Below, piece after piece: positions 1 to 8,825 of a stretch of 64,000 bases of DNA. The translations under genes were made by a program, and so were the position numbers. The DNA is from SIG480 sp045649265 (lineage in GTDB: Bacteria > Bacillota > Clostridia > Oscillospirales > JAAYXM01): NCBI GenBank assembly GCA_045649265.1, contig JAZRPO010000059.1:39635-103634 (forward strand), read 5' to 3'. The notes under the pieces are model-generated. The model had not been told where the DNA came from. It did not search any database and was given only the letters and a program-made list of their open reading frames with translations. Each line of letters starts with the position of its first letter. The stretch's first letter is position 1.

Positions 1-1
1 T

Positions 2-1999
2 ATCCGCGAGCTTCGTGCGCTCGCTGAAGAGAGCGATGCTATCTACCTCGCTACTGACCCTGACCGCGAGGGTGAAGCAATTTCATGGCATTTAAAAGAA
101 CTCCTTAACCTTGACGAGAAGAAAACAAAACGAGTTACATTTAATGAGATTACCAAAAACGCAATTGTCGAGGGTATAAAACATCCTCGTGATATAGACG
201 AAAACCTTGTAAACGCACAGCAGGCGCGCCGGCTTCTTGACAGAATCGTCGGCTATAAGCTCTCGCCGCTTCTCTGGAAAAAGGTCAGATACGGCCTTTC
301 GGCAGGCCGCGTTCAATCCGTTGCAACGCGACTTGTAATTGACAGAGAAAACGAAATCCGCGATTTTATTCCGCGCGAATTCTGGACTATTGATGCAAGC
401 TTTTCACGAATTGCTCCCAACTCAGGCAGCTTTACTGCAAAATTCTACGGTACGGAGAAAAAGAAATTTGAGCCGGCATCTGCGGAGGAAACAAACGCAA
501 TTATCGAGAGCATTAAAAATGCAGAATTTCTTGTAAAATCCATAAACCGTACACAGAAAAAGCGTTCTCCCGTTCCGCCGTTTATCACATCAACTCTTCA
601 ACAAGAGGCTTCGCGCCGGTTTGGTATGTCCCCCAGCCGCACAATGGCTATTGCCCAGCAGCTCTACGAGGGTATTGAGGTTGACGGAATGGGCCTTACA
701 GGTCTTATTACCTATATGAGAACTGACTCTTTAAGGCTTGCAGATGAGGCTATTTTCTCAGTCAGAAACTTCATCAAGTCCACCTACGGCGACAACTTCT
801 GCCCGAAATCTCAAAGAGTTTTCAAAACGAAAAAAAGCGCGCAGGATGCTCACGAAGCAATTCGCCCTGCATACGTTGACCTCACTCCTGAAAAGCTCAA
901 AAAGAATCTCTCCTCAGACCAGTTCAAGCTCTATCGCATAATCTGGTCCCGTTTTGTCGCATGTCAGATGGAAAGCGCTATATATGATACGGTAAGTGTT
1001 GATATAAAGGCTAATGAATATATGTTCCGTGCATCAAGCTCTAAAATTGCTTTTAAGGGCTATACTGCGGTATACTCCGACATGGCAGCAGAGACGGAGG
1101 ATGCCGAGGAAAACTCCTTGCCGGAGCTTTCAGAAAATGAAAAGCTTATCTTTAACGGTGAGAAAAGTGAGCAGCATTTCACTTCTCCTCCCGTCCGGTA
1201 TACAGACGGCAGCCTTATCAAAGCTCTTGAAGAAAAAGGCGTAGGTCGCCCGAGCACGTATGCACCGACAATTTCTACGATTCTCGACCGCGAATACATT
1301 ATCAAAGACGGAAAGAGCTTAAAACCCACTCCGCTCGGAGAGGTCGTAAACGGACTTATGGTTGAGCAGTTCTCAGATATAATAGACGTTGAATTTACGG
1401 CTCACATGGAGGAGCAGCTTGATGAAATTGAAGCCGGAAACAAGGATTGGAAGAAAACCCTTGAAGATTTCTACGCTCCCTTTGCCAAGGAGCTTAAAGA
1501 TGCTGAGGTTGCTCTTGAAGGAAAGCGTTTGAAGGTCCCCGAGGAAGTAACGGATGTTGTCTGTGAGCTTTGCGGAAAAAATATGGTTATTAAATCAGGA
1601 CGTTTTGGCAAGTTCCTTGCATGCCCGGGATTTCCCGATTGCAAGAACACAAAAGCCATAGTTGAAACTACTCCCGGCGAATGTCCTGAATGCGGTGGCA
1701 CGATTCTCAAAAAGAAATCCAAAAACGGATATTGGTACTATGGCTGTGAAAAGTTCCCTGAATGTACGTTTATGACATGGAATGTTCCTCAGAAGGAAAA
1801 ATGCGAGGTATGCGGAAAAACACTTTACAAGAGGTCAGGGCGCGGATCTAAAAAAATGTTCTGCGCAAATCCGCAGTGTGAAAAATATGAACCGCAGCAG
1901 GAAAAAACCGAAAAGAAGCCTTCCAAAGAAACAACAAAAAAAGGCTCCTCAAAGAAAACAACCTCAAAAAAGAGCACGGAGAAGAAAAAGAGTGAGTAG
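2..1999 (+). CDS. topA: DNA topoisomerase I (5' partial)
   Basis: Type IA topoisomerase that relaxes negative supercoils by a transient 5'-phosphotyrosine link. The reading frame is open from base 2, so the N-terminus lies outside the window. Visible are the Toprim acidic motif (TDPDREGE, near the start), the catalytic tyrosine motif (GLITYMRTDS), and three C-terminal four-cysteine zinc ribbons (CELCG..CPGFPDC, CPECG..CEKFPEC, CEVCG..CANPQC). A Lys/Ser/Thr-rich tail follows, typical of DNA-binding ends in Clostridia. The stop codon overlaps the start of trmFO by 8 nt, so the two are probably translationally coupled. Identification is secure; only the 5' end is missing. Confidence 0.97.
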   Translation: MRELRALAEESDAIYLATDPDREGEAISWHLKELLNLDEKKTKRVTFNEITKNAIVEGIKHPRDIDENLVNAQQARRLLDRIVGYKLSPLLWKKVRYGLSAGRVQSVATRLVIDRENEIRDFIPREFWTIDASFSRIAPNSGSFTAKFYGTEKKKFEPASAEETNAIIESIKNAEFLVKSINRTQKKRSPVPPFITSTLQQEASRRFGMSPSRTMAIAQQLYEGIEVDGMGLTGLITYMRTDSLRLADEAIFSVRNFIKSTYGDNFCPKSQRVFKTKKSAQDAHEAIRPAYVDLTPEKLKKNLSSDQFKLYRIIWSRFVACQMESAIYDTVSVDIKANEYMFRASSSKIAFKGYTAVYSDMAAETEDAEENSLPELSENEKLIFNGEKSEQHFTSPPVRYTDGSLIKALEEKGVGRPSTYAPTISTILDREYIIKDGKSLKPTPLGEVVNGLMVEQFSDIIDVEFTAHMEEQLDEIEAGNKDWKKTLEDFYAPFAKELKDAEVALEGKRLKVPEEVTDVVCELCGKNMVIKSGRFGKFLACPGFPDCKNTKAIVETTPGECPECGGTILKKKSKNGYWYYGCEKFPECTFMTWNVPQKEKCEVCGKTLYKRSGRGSKKMFCANPQCEKYEPQQEKTEKKPSKETTKKGSSKKTTSKKSTEKKKSE

Positions 2000-3317
2000 T
2001 GCATATGTTATAGGAGCGGGGCTTGCAGGCTGTGAAGCTGCGTGGCAGCTTGCAAAAAGAGGTATTGACGTTACCCTTTTTGAAATGAAGCCAGATAAAA
2101 TGACCCCTGCTCACAAATCATCCGGCTTTGCAGAGCTTGTCTGCTCAAACTCTCTTCGCGCAGCTAATATTGAAAATGCAGTAGGGCTTCTCAAAGAGGA
2201 AATGCGGAGACTTGATTCTCTCATTATGCAAGCCGCAGATTCTACCCGCGTCGAAGCAGGCGGGGCGCTCGCTGTTGACAGAGACAGGTTTTCCAGCTAT
2301 ATTACAGAAAAAATCAAAAACCACGATCATATAACCGTCAAAACCGGTGAAATTGAAAAGCTTCCCGAAGCACGTCCGCTCATTGTCGCAACAGGGCCGC
2401 TTACGCAGGAGCCGCTTGCCTCGTCTGTCAGGGAGAGTCTCGGCGGAGATGAGTTTCTCGGGTTCTTTGATGCAGCAGCTCCGATTGTTACCTTTGAGAG
2501 CATAGATATGCAAAGTGCTTACTTTAAATCCCGCTATGACAAGGGAAGCGCAGACTATATCAACTGCCCTTTGTCAGAGGCGGAATACAAGGCTTTTATT
2601 GAAGCTCTTGTTGCTGCTGAGTGTGCCGAGATTCACGGTTTTGAAGACTCGAATGTTTTTGAAGGATGTATGCCGGTTGAGGTTATGGCAAAGCGCGGCT
2701 TTGAAACTCTTCGTTTCGGCCCCTTGAAGCCCGTCGGCCTGCGCGACCCGAAAACAGGGGTTACTCCCTATGCAGTTGTCCAGCTTCGCCGTGACAACCG
2801 TGAGGGAACGCTTTATAATCTGGTAGGCTTTCAGACTCACCTTAAATTCGGCGAGCAAAAAAGAGTTTTCTCCATGATTCCTGCGCTTCGGAATGCGGAA
2901 TTTGTCAGATATGGGGTTATGCACAGAAATACATATATCAAATCTCCCAGTCTTTTAAATTGCGACTATTCCGCAAAGCAAGATGATATGCTTTATTTTG
3001 CAGGACAAATGACAGGTGTCGAGGGGTATGTTGAATCCGCCTCTTCAGGTCTGCTTGCAGGGCTTTCGCTTGCGTGCAGGCTGCTTGGAATTTTCTGCCC
3101 GAAATTTCCGCAGGAAACTGCGATAGGCGCACTCTCAACATATATAAGCTCAGGAAGTGTCGGGGATTTTCAGCCTATGAACATAACCTTTGGCATCATG
3201 CCGCCTCTTACTGAGCGGATACGTGTAAAAAAAGAAAAGAACGCTGCCCTTGCAAAGCGTTCTCTTGACATAATAGATGCAATTTCCGAAAAACTACGGA
3301 AGGATGAAACTGTATGA
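1992..3317 (+). CDS. trmFO: methylenetetrahydrofolate--tRNA-(uracil-5-)-methyltransferase TrmFO
   Basis: Folate/FAD-dependent enzyme making ribothymidine at tRNA position 54. The N-terminus has the FAD-binding GAGLAG motif followed by LVCSNSLR, which holds one functional cysteine; the second sits in FEGCMPVE. The frame is open further upstream inside topA, but the GTG at 1992 is chosen because a GGAG at 1978-1981 stands 10 nt before it and the product (441 aa) then has the usual family length and N-terminus. topA-trmFO is a standard Firmicute order. The end overlaps plsX by 4 nt (ATGA). Confidence 0.96.
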   Translation: MSSAYVIGAGLAGCEAAWQLAKRGIDVTLFEMKPDKMTPAHKSSGFAELVCSNSLRAANIENAVGLLKEEMRRLDSLIMQAADSTRVEAGGALAVDRDRFSSYITEKIKNHDHITVKTGEIEKLPEARPLIVATGPLTQEPLASSVRESLGGDEFLGFFDAAAPIVTFESIDMQSAYFKSRYDKGSADYINCPLSEAEYKAFIEALVAAECAEIHGFEDSNVFEGCMPVEVMAKRGFETLRFGPLKPVGLRDPKTGVTPYAVVQLRRDNREGTLYNLVGFQTHLKFGEQKRVFSMIPALRNAEFVRYGVMHRNTYIKSPSLLNCDYSAKQDDMLYFAGQMTGVEGYVESASSGLLAGLSLACRLLGIFCPKFPQETAIGALSTYISSGSVGDFQPMNITFGIMPPLTERIRVKKEKNAALAKRSLDIIDAISEKLRKDETV

Positions 3318-4339
3318 GAATTATACTTGATACAATGGGAAGCGATAACGGTGCGGTAGAATTTGTCCGGGGTGCTCTTCTTGCACTTGAAACGCTCAAT
3401 GTTGATATTTCTTTTGTCGGTAACGAAAAAGAGCTTTCCTCTCTCATTTCGGAAGCTGACCCCGAGGGCAAATTCAAAAACAAAATCTCGGTTGTAGCCG
3501 CAAGCCAGGTTGTCGATATGAATGACGACCCTCTGGCTGTTATGAAAGCAAAGCCTGACGCTTCAATGACCGTTGCACTAAAGCTTCTGGCAAACGGCGA
3601 AGGCGATGCTCTCGTTTCAGGCGGGAACACCGGCGCGCTTCTCACTCAGGCAACTCTCATTCTCAAAAGAATTCGCGGAATCCGTCGGGCAGCACTCGCT
3701 CCGATTACTCCGACAGCAACAGGCTCAGCTCTCCTTATAGATAGCGGAGCAAACGCCGAATGTACTCCGGAGTACCTCTATCAATTCGCTCTTATGGGCT
3801 CATTTTACGCAAAGCATACGATGGGCATTTCCTCACCAAGGGTAGGACTTTTGAACAACGGCGCTGAGGAGCATAAGGGAGATACGCTTCATCAGGAGGC
3901 ATATAAGCTCCTCCTTTCCTCACATAATAACGGTGAAATAAACTTTGTCGGAAACATCGAGGGGCGTGACGGGCCTCTCGGCAAGGTGGATGTTGTTGTT
4001 GCTGACGGATTTTCAGGAAACATCTACCTTAAAACAATGGAAGGCATCGGGCTTTTCTTTTCAAAAGAGCTCAAAAATATTTTTTACTCCTCTCTCGTCG
4101 GCAAGCTCTCCGGCCTTATGCTTAAATCTGCTATAAATGTTTTCCGCAAGAAGGTTGATTATAACAACGCAGGAGGTGCACCTCTTCTAGGAGTTCAGAA
4201 ACCCGTTATAAAGGCTCACGGCTCGTCAAAGGCGAGTGCAATCTGTAACTGCATAATACAGGCGAAGACTTATTGCGAGTCGCAAATGGTTGATAAAATA
4301 TCTCAAAGTATTAAAAAAGAGGAAAAGACAGATGAGTAA
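3314..4339 (+). CDS. plsX: phosphate acyltransferase PlsX
   Basis: Converts acyl-ACP to acyl-phosphate, the acyl donor for PlsY in phospholipid synthesis; peripheral membrane enzyme. The 341-aa product opens with the family start MRIILDTMGSDNG and has the glycine-rich VSGGNTGALL segment, and ends with the SSKASAICNCI region expected for PlsX. It starts within the trmFO stop and overlaps rnc by 8 nt, so translation is probably coupled across all three genes. The acpP gene that usually separates plsX and rnc is absent here. Confidence 0.96.
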   Translation: MRIILDTMGSDNGAVEFVRGALLALETLNVDISFVGNEKELSSLISEADPEGKFKNKISVVAASQVVDMNDDPLAVMKAKPDASMTVALKLLANGEGDALVSGGNTGALLTQATLILKRIRGIRRAALAPITPTATGSALLIDSGANAECTPEYLYQFALMGSFYAKHTMGISSPRVGLLNNGAEEHKGDTLHQEAYKLLLSSHNNGEINFVGNIEGRDGPLGKVDVVVADGFSGNIYLKTMEGIGLFFSKELKNIFYSSLVGKLSGLMLKSAINVFRKKVDYNNAGGAPLLGVQKPVIKAHGSSKASAICNCIIQAKTYCESQMVDKISQSIKKEEKTDE

Positions 4340-5036
4340 GCTTCCCGATATGTCAGAACTTAATGCTTTCCAAAAACAAATCGGGTATACCTTTAAGAAC
4401 CTCGATTTGCTCATTCGTGCGCTGACTCACAGCTCATATGCAAACGAGAACAGAGCTTCAGGCGTGCGTGACAATGAGCGGCTTGAATTTTTGGGTGACT
4501 CTGTCCTTGGAATGAACACGGCACTCTATCTTTTTGAAGAGTATCCGCAGCTGCCGGAAGGCGAAATGACAAAAATGCGCTCCTCTCTTGTCTGCACAGG
4601 TGCGCTTTGTGCGCGTGCACGTGAGATAAACCTCGGCTCCGTTCTGCTGCTTGGCCACGGTGAAGAAAGCGGTGGCGGGAGAGAGCGTGATTCTATCCTT
4701 GCCGATGCGTTTGAAGCCGTAATCGGTGCGATTTATCTTGATTCGGGAGAATTGGCAGCGCGTTCATTTATAAAAAAATTTGTGTTTGATCGCGAAATTA
4801 ACGGCAAAGAATCAATCACTGATTACAAAACGACTCTCCAGGAAATTGTTCAGAAAAATCACGGTGAAAAACTTTCCTATAGACTTCTTGAATCAAGCGG
4901 CCCTGATCATGAGCGCAATTTTGTGGTTGAGGTTTTGATTAACTCAAACCCGGTAGGAAAGGGCCTTGGGCATAGCAAAAAAGAAGCTGAGCAGATGGCC
5001 GCGCACGAAGCCTTAAAGCTCATGGGTATTGAATAA
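4332..5036 (+). CDS. rnc: ribonuclease III
   Basis: Double-strand-specific endoribonuclease that processes rRNA precursors and structured RNAs. The catalytic signature ERLEFLGDSVL with the second acidic cluster (DAFEAVIGAIYLD) forms the N-terminal RNase III domain, and a double-stranded RNA binding domain occupies about the last 75 residues. The ATG at 4332 is preferred over an in-frame codon at 4290 inside plsX, giving 234 aa, a normal length. It overlaps plsX by 8 nt and the radical SAM gene by 1 nt. Confidence 0.96.
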   Translation: MSKLPDMSELNAFQKQIGYTFKNLDLLIRALTHSSYANENRASGVRDNERLEFLGDSVLGMNTALYLFEEYPQLPEGEMTKMRSSLVCTGALCARAREINLGSVLLLGHGEESGGGRERDSILADAFEAVIGAIYLDSGELAARSFIKKFVFDREINGKESITDYKTTLQEIVQKNHGEKLSYRLLESSGPDHERNFVVEVLINSNPVGKGLGHSKKEAEQMAAHEALKLMGIE

Positions 5037-6040
5037 TGGCCTCTATTATTCCGATTTTTATTCCCCACGTCGGTTGCCCTCATGATTGTGTGTTTTGCAA
5101 TCAGAAGAAAATTGCAGGGAAAGATAAGGCACCGGAGGCTTCAACCGTTGCGGCAATGATCTCCGATGCTCTTGAAAATGCAACTTTACCTGCACAGATT
5201 GCCTTTTACGGCGGGAGCTTTACCGCCATTGAAAGTTCCTTGATGCAGGAATATCTCTCCGCCGTTTCTCCTTTTATAGAAGACGGCAGAGTTTCGGGAA
5301 TCCGCATTTCTACGCGCCCTGACTGCATAAACGAGGATGTTCTGCAAACTCTTTTAAAATACAATGTTGACACGATTGAGCTCGGAGCACAATCGCTTGA
5401 TGAGTCTGTTCTCTTAAAATCAGGAAGAGGCCATACCGCCGAGGATACCGTACGCGCGACAGCACTTATAAAGCGGTTCGGGTTTGCGCTGATTCTTCAA
5501 ATGATGACGCATCTGCCGGGCTCGGATGATGAAAAGGACCTTCTCACAGCAAGGAAAATAGCCGCTCTCTCCCCGGCAGGAGTCAGGGTTTATCCCACAG
5601 TCGTAGTCCGCGATACAGCGCTTGAAGACTTGTGGAGAGCGGGGAAATACTCTCCTGCAACCCCTGAGCTTGTGGCAAAGCTGGGTGCTCAGATTATAGA
5701 AATTTTTGAAGAAAAAAACATCCCGATAATTCGCTTCGGCTTAAATCCCACAGAGGATCTGTCGGGGGGGGATGCTCTGTGCGGAGCATACCACCCTGCG
5801 CTCGGAGAGATGGCGCGCGCAGAAAGATTTTTTGCTCTTGCAAAGTCCGACATCGAAAAAAAGGGGCTTTCGGGAGGCAAGCTCACCCTATTTGTCCATC
5901 CGAAATGCGTTTCCACCATGAGCGGAGTGAACAAAAACAACAAAAAACGGCTTTGCGAGCTTTTTGGCTTTTCAAGCATTTCGATCCGCGCAGATTCTGC
6001 GCTTCCAAAAAACACGGTTTACGCCGGAAAAGAGAATTAA
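5036..6040 (+). CDS. Elp3-like radical SAM protein
   Basis: The N-terminal CX3CX2C motif (C14, C18, C21 in VGCPHDCVFC) ligates a radical-SAM [4Fe-4S] cluster, and FYGGSFTAI is the following SAM-contacting GGE-like segment. The whole 334-aa protein resembles the radical SAM half of the Elp3/COG1243 family, without the acetyltransferase domain, and similar proteins follow rnc in Clostridia. The substrate is unknown; a tRNA modification role would fit the family but is inference. The start overlaps the rnc stop (TAATG), so it is probably the last gene of the topA-trmFO-plsX-rnc run. Confidence 0.8.
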   Translation: MASIIPIFIPHVGCPHDCVFCNQKKIAGKDKAPEASTVAAMISDALENATLPAQIAFYGGSFTAIESSLMQEYLSAVSPFIEDGRVSGIRISTRPDCINEDVLQTLLKYNVDTIELGAQSLDESVLLKSGRGHTAEDTVRATALIKRFGFALILQMMTHLPGSDDEKDLLTARKIAALSPAGVRVYPTVVVRDTALEDLWRAGKYSPATPELVAKLGAQIIEIFEEKNIPIIRFGLNPTEDLSGGDALCGAYHPALGEMARAERFFALAKSDIEKKGLSGGKLTLFVHPKCVSTMSGVNKNNKKRLCELFGFSSISIRADSALPKNTVYAGKEN

Positions 6041-6079
6041 ATCGAGGGTTTGCGTCGCTTTTCCCTCTGAATATAAGTC

Positions 6080-6108
6080 TTGCAAGAAAGGCTTTTTCGT
6101 GGTAAAAT
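6080..6108 (+). promoter_or_regulatory. predicted glnA promoter
   Basis: TTGCAA (6080-6085), a 17-nt spacer and TAAAAT (6103-6108), with TGG directly before the -10 (extended -10). It lies in the only gap between the radical SAM gene and glnA. No GlnR-type TGTNA-N7-TNACA site is visible nearby. Confidence 0.7.
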
Positions 6109-6144
6109 AAGTTATTAATCCAACATATGATCAGGAGGCATGAA

Positions 6145-7473
6145 ATGAGCTACACTCGTGAGGATATTGAAAGAATCGTAAAGGAAGAAGACGTTCAGTT
6201 TATTCGCTTGCAGTTTACCGACATCTTCGGAACAATGAAGAATATTTCCATCACTGCACGTCAGCTCGCTCATGCGCTTGATAACAAATGTATGTTTGAC
6301 GGCTCATCAATCGAGGGCTTTGTGAGAGTTGAAGAGTCGGATATGTATCTTCATCCCGACCTTAACTCCTTCTGTGTCCTTCCCTGGATAAAAGAAGGCG
6401 GTAAGGTTGCAAGGCTTATATGCGATGTTTATGATACTCACGGAAACCCGTTTATGGGTGACCCGCGTTGTGTCCTAAAACGCGTGCTTCGTGATGCTGC
6501 TGATTTGGGTTATACTGTCAACATCGGCCCGGAGGCTGAGTTTTTCCTCTTTAAGACCGATGAAAACGGAAATCCGACTGCCATCAGAAACGACAGAGCC
6601 GGATATTTTGACCTCGGCCCGGTCGATACTGACGAAAACGTTCGCCGTGAGATGTGCCGTTATCTTGAGGAAATGGGCTTTGAAATTGAAGCCTCTCACC
6701 ATGAAAACGCAGACAGCCAGCACGAAATTGACTTTAAGTACGGCGAAGCTCTCACCACCGCCGACAACATAATAACCTTCAAGCTGGTTGTTAAGACGAT
6801 TGCTCATAAAAATGGGCTGCATGCGACCTTCATGCCAAAGCCGATTTTCGGAATTTGCGGTTCAGGCATGCATATAAACATATCTCTCTCTAAAAATGGG
6901 AAGAATATATTCTATGATTCATCAGACTCTCTCGGTCTCAGCCGTGATGCATATTCCTTTATCGCCGGCGTAATCGAGCATTCCCGCGCTATGTGCGCTG
7001 TTACAAACCCGCTTGTAAACTCATACAAGCGCCTCGTTTCAGGCTATGAAGCTCCGATATACATTGCATGGTCGGCAAAAAACAGAAGCCCGCTTATCCG
7101 TGTTCCGAGTGCATCCGGTGAGGGAACCCGGATTGAAATCAGAAATCCCGACCCTGCGGCAAACCCGTATCTTGCATTTGCAGCAGTTCTTGCAGCAGGG
7201 CTTGACGGCATCAAAAAAGGCCTTACTCCCCCACCATCAGTTGAATCCAATATTTTTGAGATGACAAACGAAGAGCTTCGTGAAAAGAATATCCTTTCTC
7301 TCCCCAAAAACCTTTCCGAAGCTGTTGATGCGTTTGAAAAGGATGAGCTTCTTCTCGAAACAATCGGCGACCATATTGCTCCGAAATATATAGAGGCAAA
7401 GCGCCGCGAGTGGCACGAGTACACATCCACTGTCCACGACTGGGAGGTCAACAGATACTTGATTAAATATTAA
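6145..7473 (+). CDS. glnA: glutamine synthetase, type I
   Basis: ATP-dependent condensation of glutamate and ammonia. All class motifs are visible: DGSSIEGF near the N-terminus, GPEAEFFLF, NADSQHEID, GSGMHINISL, NSYKRLVSGYEAP and RNPDPAANPYLAF. The Arg in EGFVRVEESDMYL is the feature of Gram-positive GSI-alpha enzymes that are feedback inhibited by glutamine. The start at 6145 (442 aa) is chosen because AGGAGG at 6132-6137 is correctly spaced for it and not for the in-frame ATG at 6127. asnA follows after 14 nt, so both ammonia-assimilating synthetases are probably co-transcribed. Confidence 0.97.
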   Translation: MSYTREDIERIVKEEDVQFIRLQFTDIFGTMKNISITARQLAHALDNKCMFDGSSIEGFVRVEESDMYLHPDLNSFCVLPWIKEGGKVARLICDVYDTHGNPFMGDPRCVLKRVLRDAADLGYTVNIGPEAEFFLFKTDENGNPTAIRNDRAGYFDLGPVDTDENVRREMCRYLEEMGFEIEASHHENADSQHEIDFKYGEALTTADNIITFKLVVKTIAHKNGLHATFMPKPIFGICGSGMHINISLSKNGKNIFYDSSDSLGLSRDAYSFIAGVIEHSRAMCAVTNPLVNSYKRLVSGYEAPIYIAWSAKNRSPLIRVPSASGEGTRIEIRNPDPAANPYLAFAAVLAAGLDGIKKGLTPPPSVESNIFEMTNEELREKNILSLPKNLSEAVDAFEKDELLLETIGDHIAPKYIEAKRREWHEYTSTVHDWEVNRYLIKY

Positions 7474-7487
7474 GAGGTAATTCCACT

Positions 7488-8498
7488 ATGAAGGAACGTC
7501 TTATCTTACCTGAAAACTACAACAGATCAATGTCAATCCGCGAAACGGAGCGCGGGGTGAAAATGATAAAGGATATGTTTGAGAGAAAGCTCGCAGAGGC
7601 TCTTCATCTTGAACGTGTCAGCGCTCCGCTTTTCGTGAAAAGCGGAACAGGGCTTAACGACAACCTCAACGGAATCGAGCGCCCTGTTGCTTTTGACCTT
7701 CTCGAACAGCCGGGCAGCGTTTATGAAATTGTTCATTCTCTTGCAAAATGGAAGCGAATGGCGCTCCGGGATTACGGTTTTTCCTCAGGCGAGGGGCTCT
7801 ATACCGATATGAATGCCATCCGCCGTGACGAGATGACAGACAATCTCCATTCCATATATGTTGATCAGTGGGATTGGGAGCTTGTTATTGACAAAAAAGA
7901 CAGAACAGGCGAGTTTTTGGAGAAAATCGTCCGAAAGATATATGATGTTGTAAAGGTGGCAGAAAATGAAGTTTCCGCTCAATTCGGCACAGAAAAAAAA
8001 CTACCGAATGAAATTTCATTTTTCTCGACATATGACCTTGAAGAGCGATATCCTGACCTTACAGGAAAGCAGAGAGAGCACGCGATCGCAAAAGAGTTTG
8101 GCGCTGTTTTCATTTCGCAGATTGGCGGAAAACTCAAAAATGGCGGGAAGCATGACGGCCGTGCTCCCGACTATGATGATTGGACTCTCAACGGCGATAT
8201 TGTTCTTTATTATCCGCTCCTCGACTGTGCCTTTGAGATTTCCTCTATGGGCATCAGGGTTGATGAGGCCGCTCTTTTGTTTCAGCTCCGCGAGGAGGGC
8301 TGCGAGAACAGGCTTGAGCTTCCATTCCAGAAAGCACTTATAAACGGAGAGCTTCCTTATACAATCGGCGGAGGAATCGGCCAATCTCGCCTTTGTATGT
8401 ATCTGCTCAACTGTGCACATATCGGAGAGGTCCAATCCTCAGTATGGCCGGCAGCAGATGTTGAAATCTGCCGCGAAAATGGGATCAAGCTTTTATAA
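7488..8498 (+). CDS. asnA: aspartate--ammonia ligase (asparagine synthetase A)
   Basis: Makes asparagine from aspartate, ammonia and ATP through an aspartyl-adenylate. The 336-aa protein has the AsnA N-terminal helix region, the GTGLNDNLNGIERPVAFD substrate segment and a class II synthetase motif-3-like GGGIGQSRLCM near the C-terminus. It sits directly behind glnA with a GAGGT ribosome site, suggesting joint control of ammonia assimilation. The stop codon coincides with a TATAAT hexamer that probably serves the SRP RNA promoter just downstream. Confidence 0.96.
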   Translation: MKERLILPENYNRSMSIRETERGVKMIKDMFERKLAEALHLERVSAPLFVKSGTGLNDNLNGIERPVAFDLLEQPGSVYEIVHSLAKWKRMALRDYGFSSGEGLYTDMNAIRRDEMTDNLHSIYVDQWDWELVIDKKDRTGEFLEKIVRKIYDVVKVAENEVSAQFGTEKKLPNEISFFSTYDLEERYPDLTGKQREHAIAKEFGAVFISQIGGKLKNGGKHDGRAPDYDDWTLNGDIVLYYPLLDCAFEISSMGIRVDEAALLFQLREEGCENRLELPFQKALINGELPYTIGGGIGQSRLCMYLLNCAHIGEVQSSVWPAADVEICRENGIKLL

Positions 8499-8499
8499 T
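8494..8499 (+). promoter_or_regulatory. possible -10 element for SRP RNA
   Basis: A perfect TATAAT overlaps the asnA stop codon, 5-8 nt before the outer helix of the SRP RNA begins. No good -35 hexamer stands 16-18 nt upstream, so the call rests on the -10 and on position alone. Confidence 0.4.
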
Positions 8500-8500
8500 G

Positions 8501-8803
8501 CTTTGGCTCATTGCAAGACCGCACTATCCGGGGAGTCAGCGGTGCCCTGTACCTGCAATCCGCTACAGCAGGGGTGAATCCCTGTTCAGAGGCTCTGATG
8601 CGTGTGGCTGTGTTATGCAGTTTCAGTGTTGATGGGCTGGTCCTGCGCAGCAAAAGGCTGTGAACCATGTCAGGCGGGGAACCGAGCAGCATTAAGCAGT
8701 TTTCTTTGTGTGCCGCAGGTGCGCCGGCCCTGAGCTGTTCTCATAAAGAACGCATATGCCTTTTTGTCGAAGAACAGGTGTGCGGTCGTGCAATGAGTCA
8801 AAG
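8501..8803 (+). ncRNA. ffs: signal recognition particle RNA, large bacterial type
   Basis: Scaffold RNA of the SRP, which with Ffh delivers nascent membrane proteins. The Alu domain is visible at about 8528-8575 (GGGGAGTCAGCGGTGCCC ... GGGGTGAATCCC pattern typical of the Bacillus/Clostridium long form). The S-domain helix 8 lies at about 8661-8700: GTCAGG-CGG-GGAA-CCG-AGCAGC keeps the conserved asymmetric loops and a GGAA tetraloop. Segments 8502-8525 and 8779-8802 are nearly perfectly complementary and close the molecule; CTGTTC/GAACAG and GGGCTGG/CCGGCCC continue helix 5 inward. Position just before dnaX is common in Clostridia. Exact ends are approximate. Confidence 0.93.
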
Positions 8804-8825
8804 CGAAAGTTAGAGGTTGATTATG

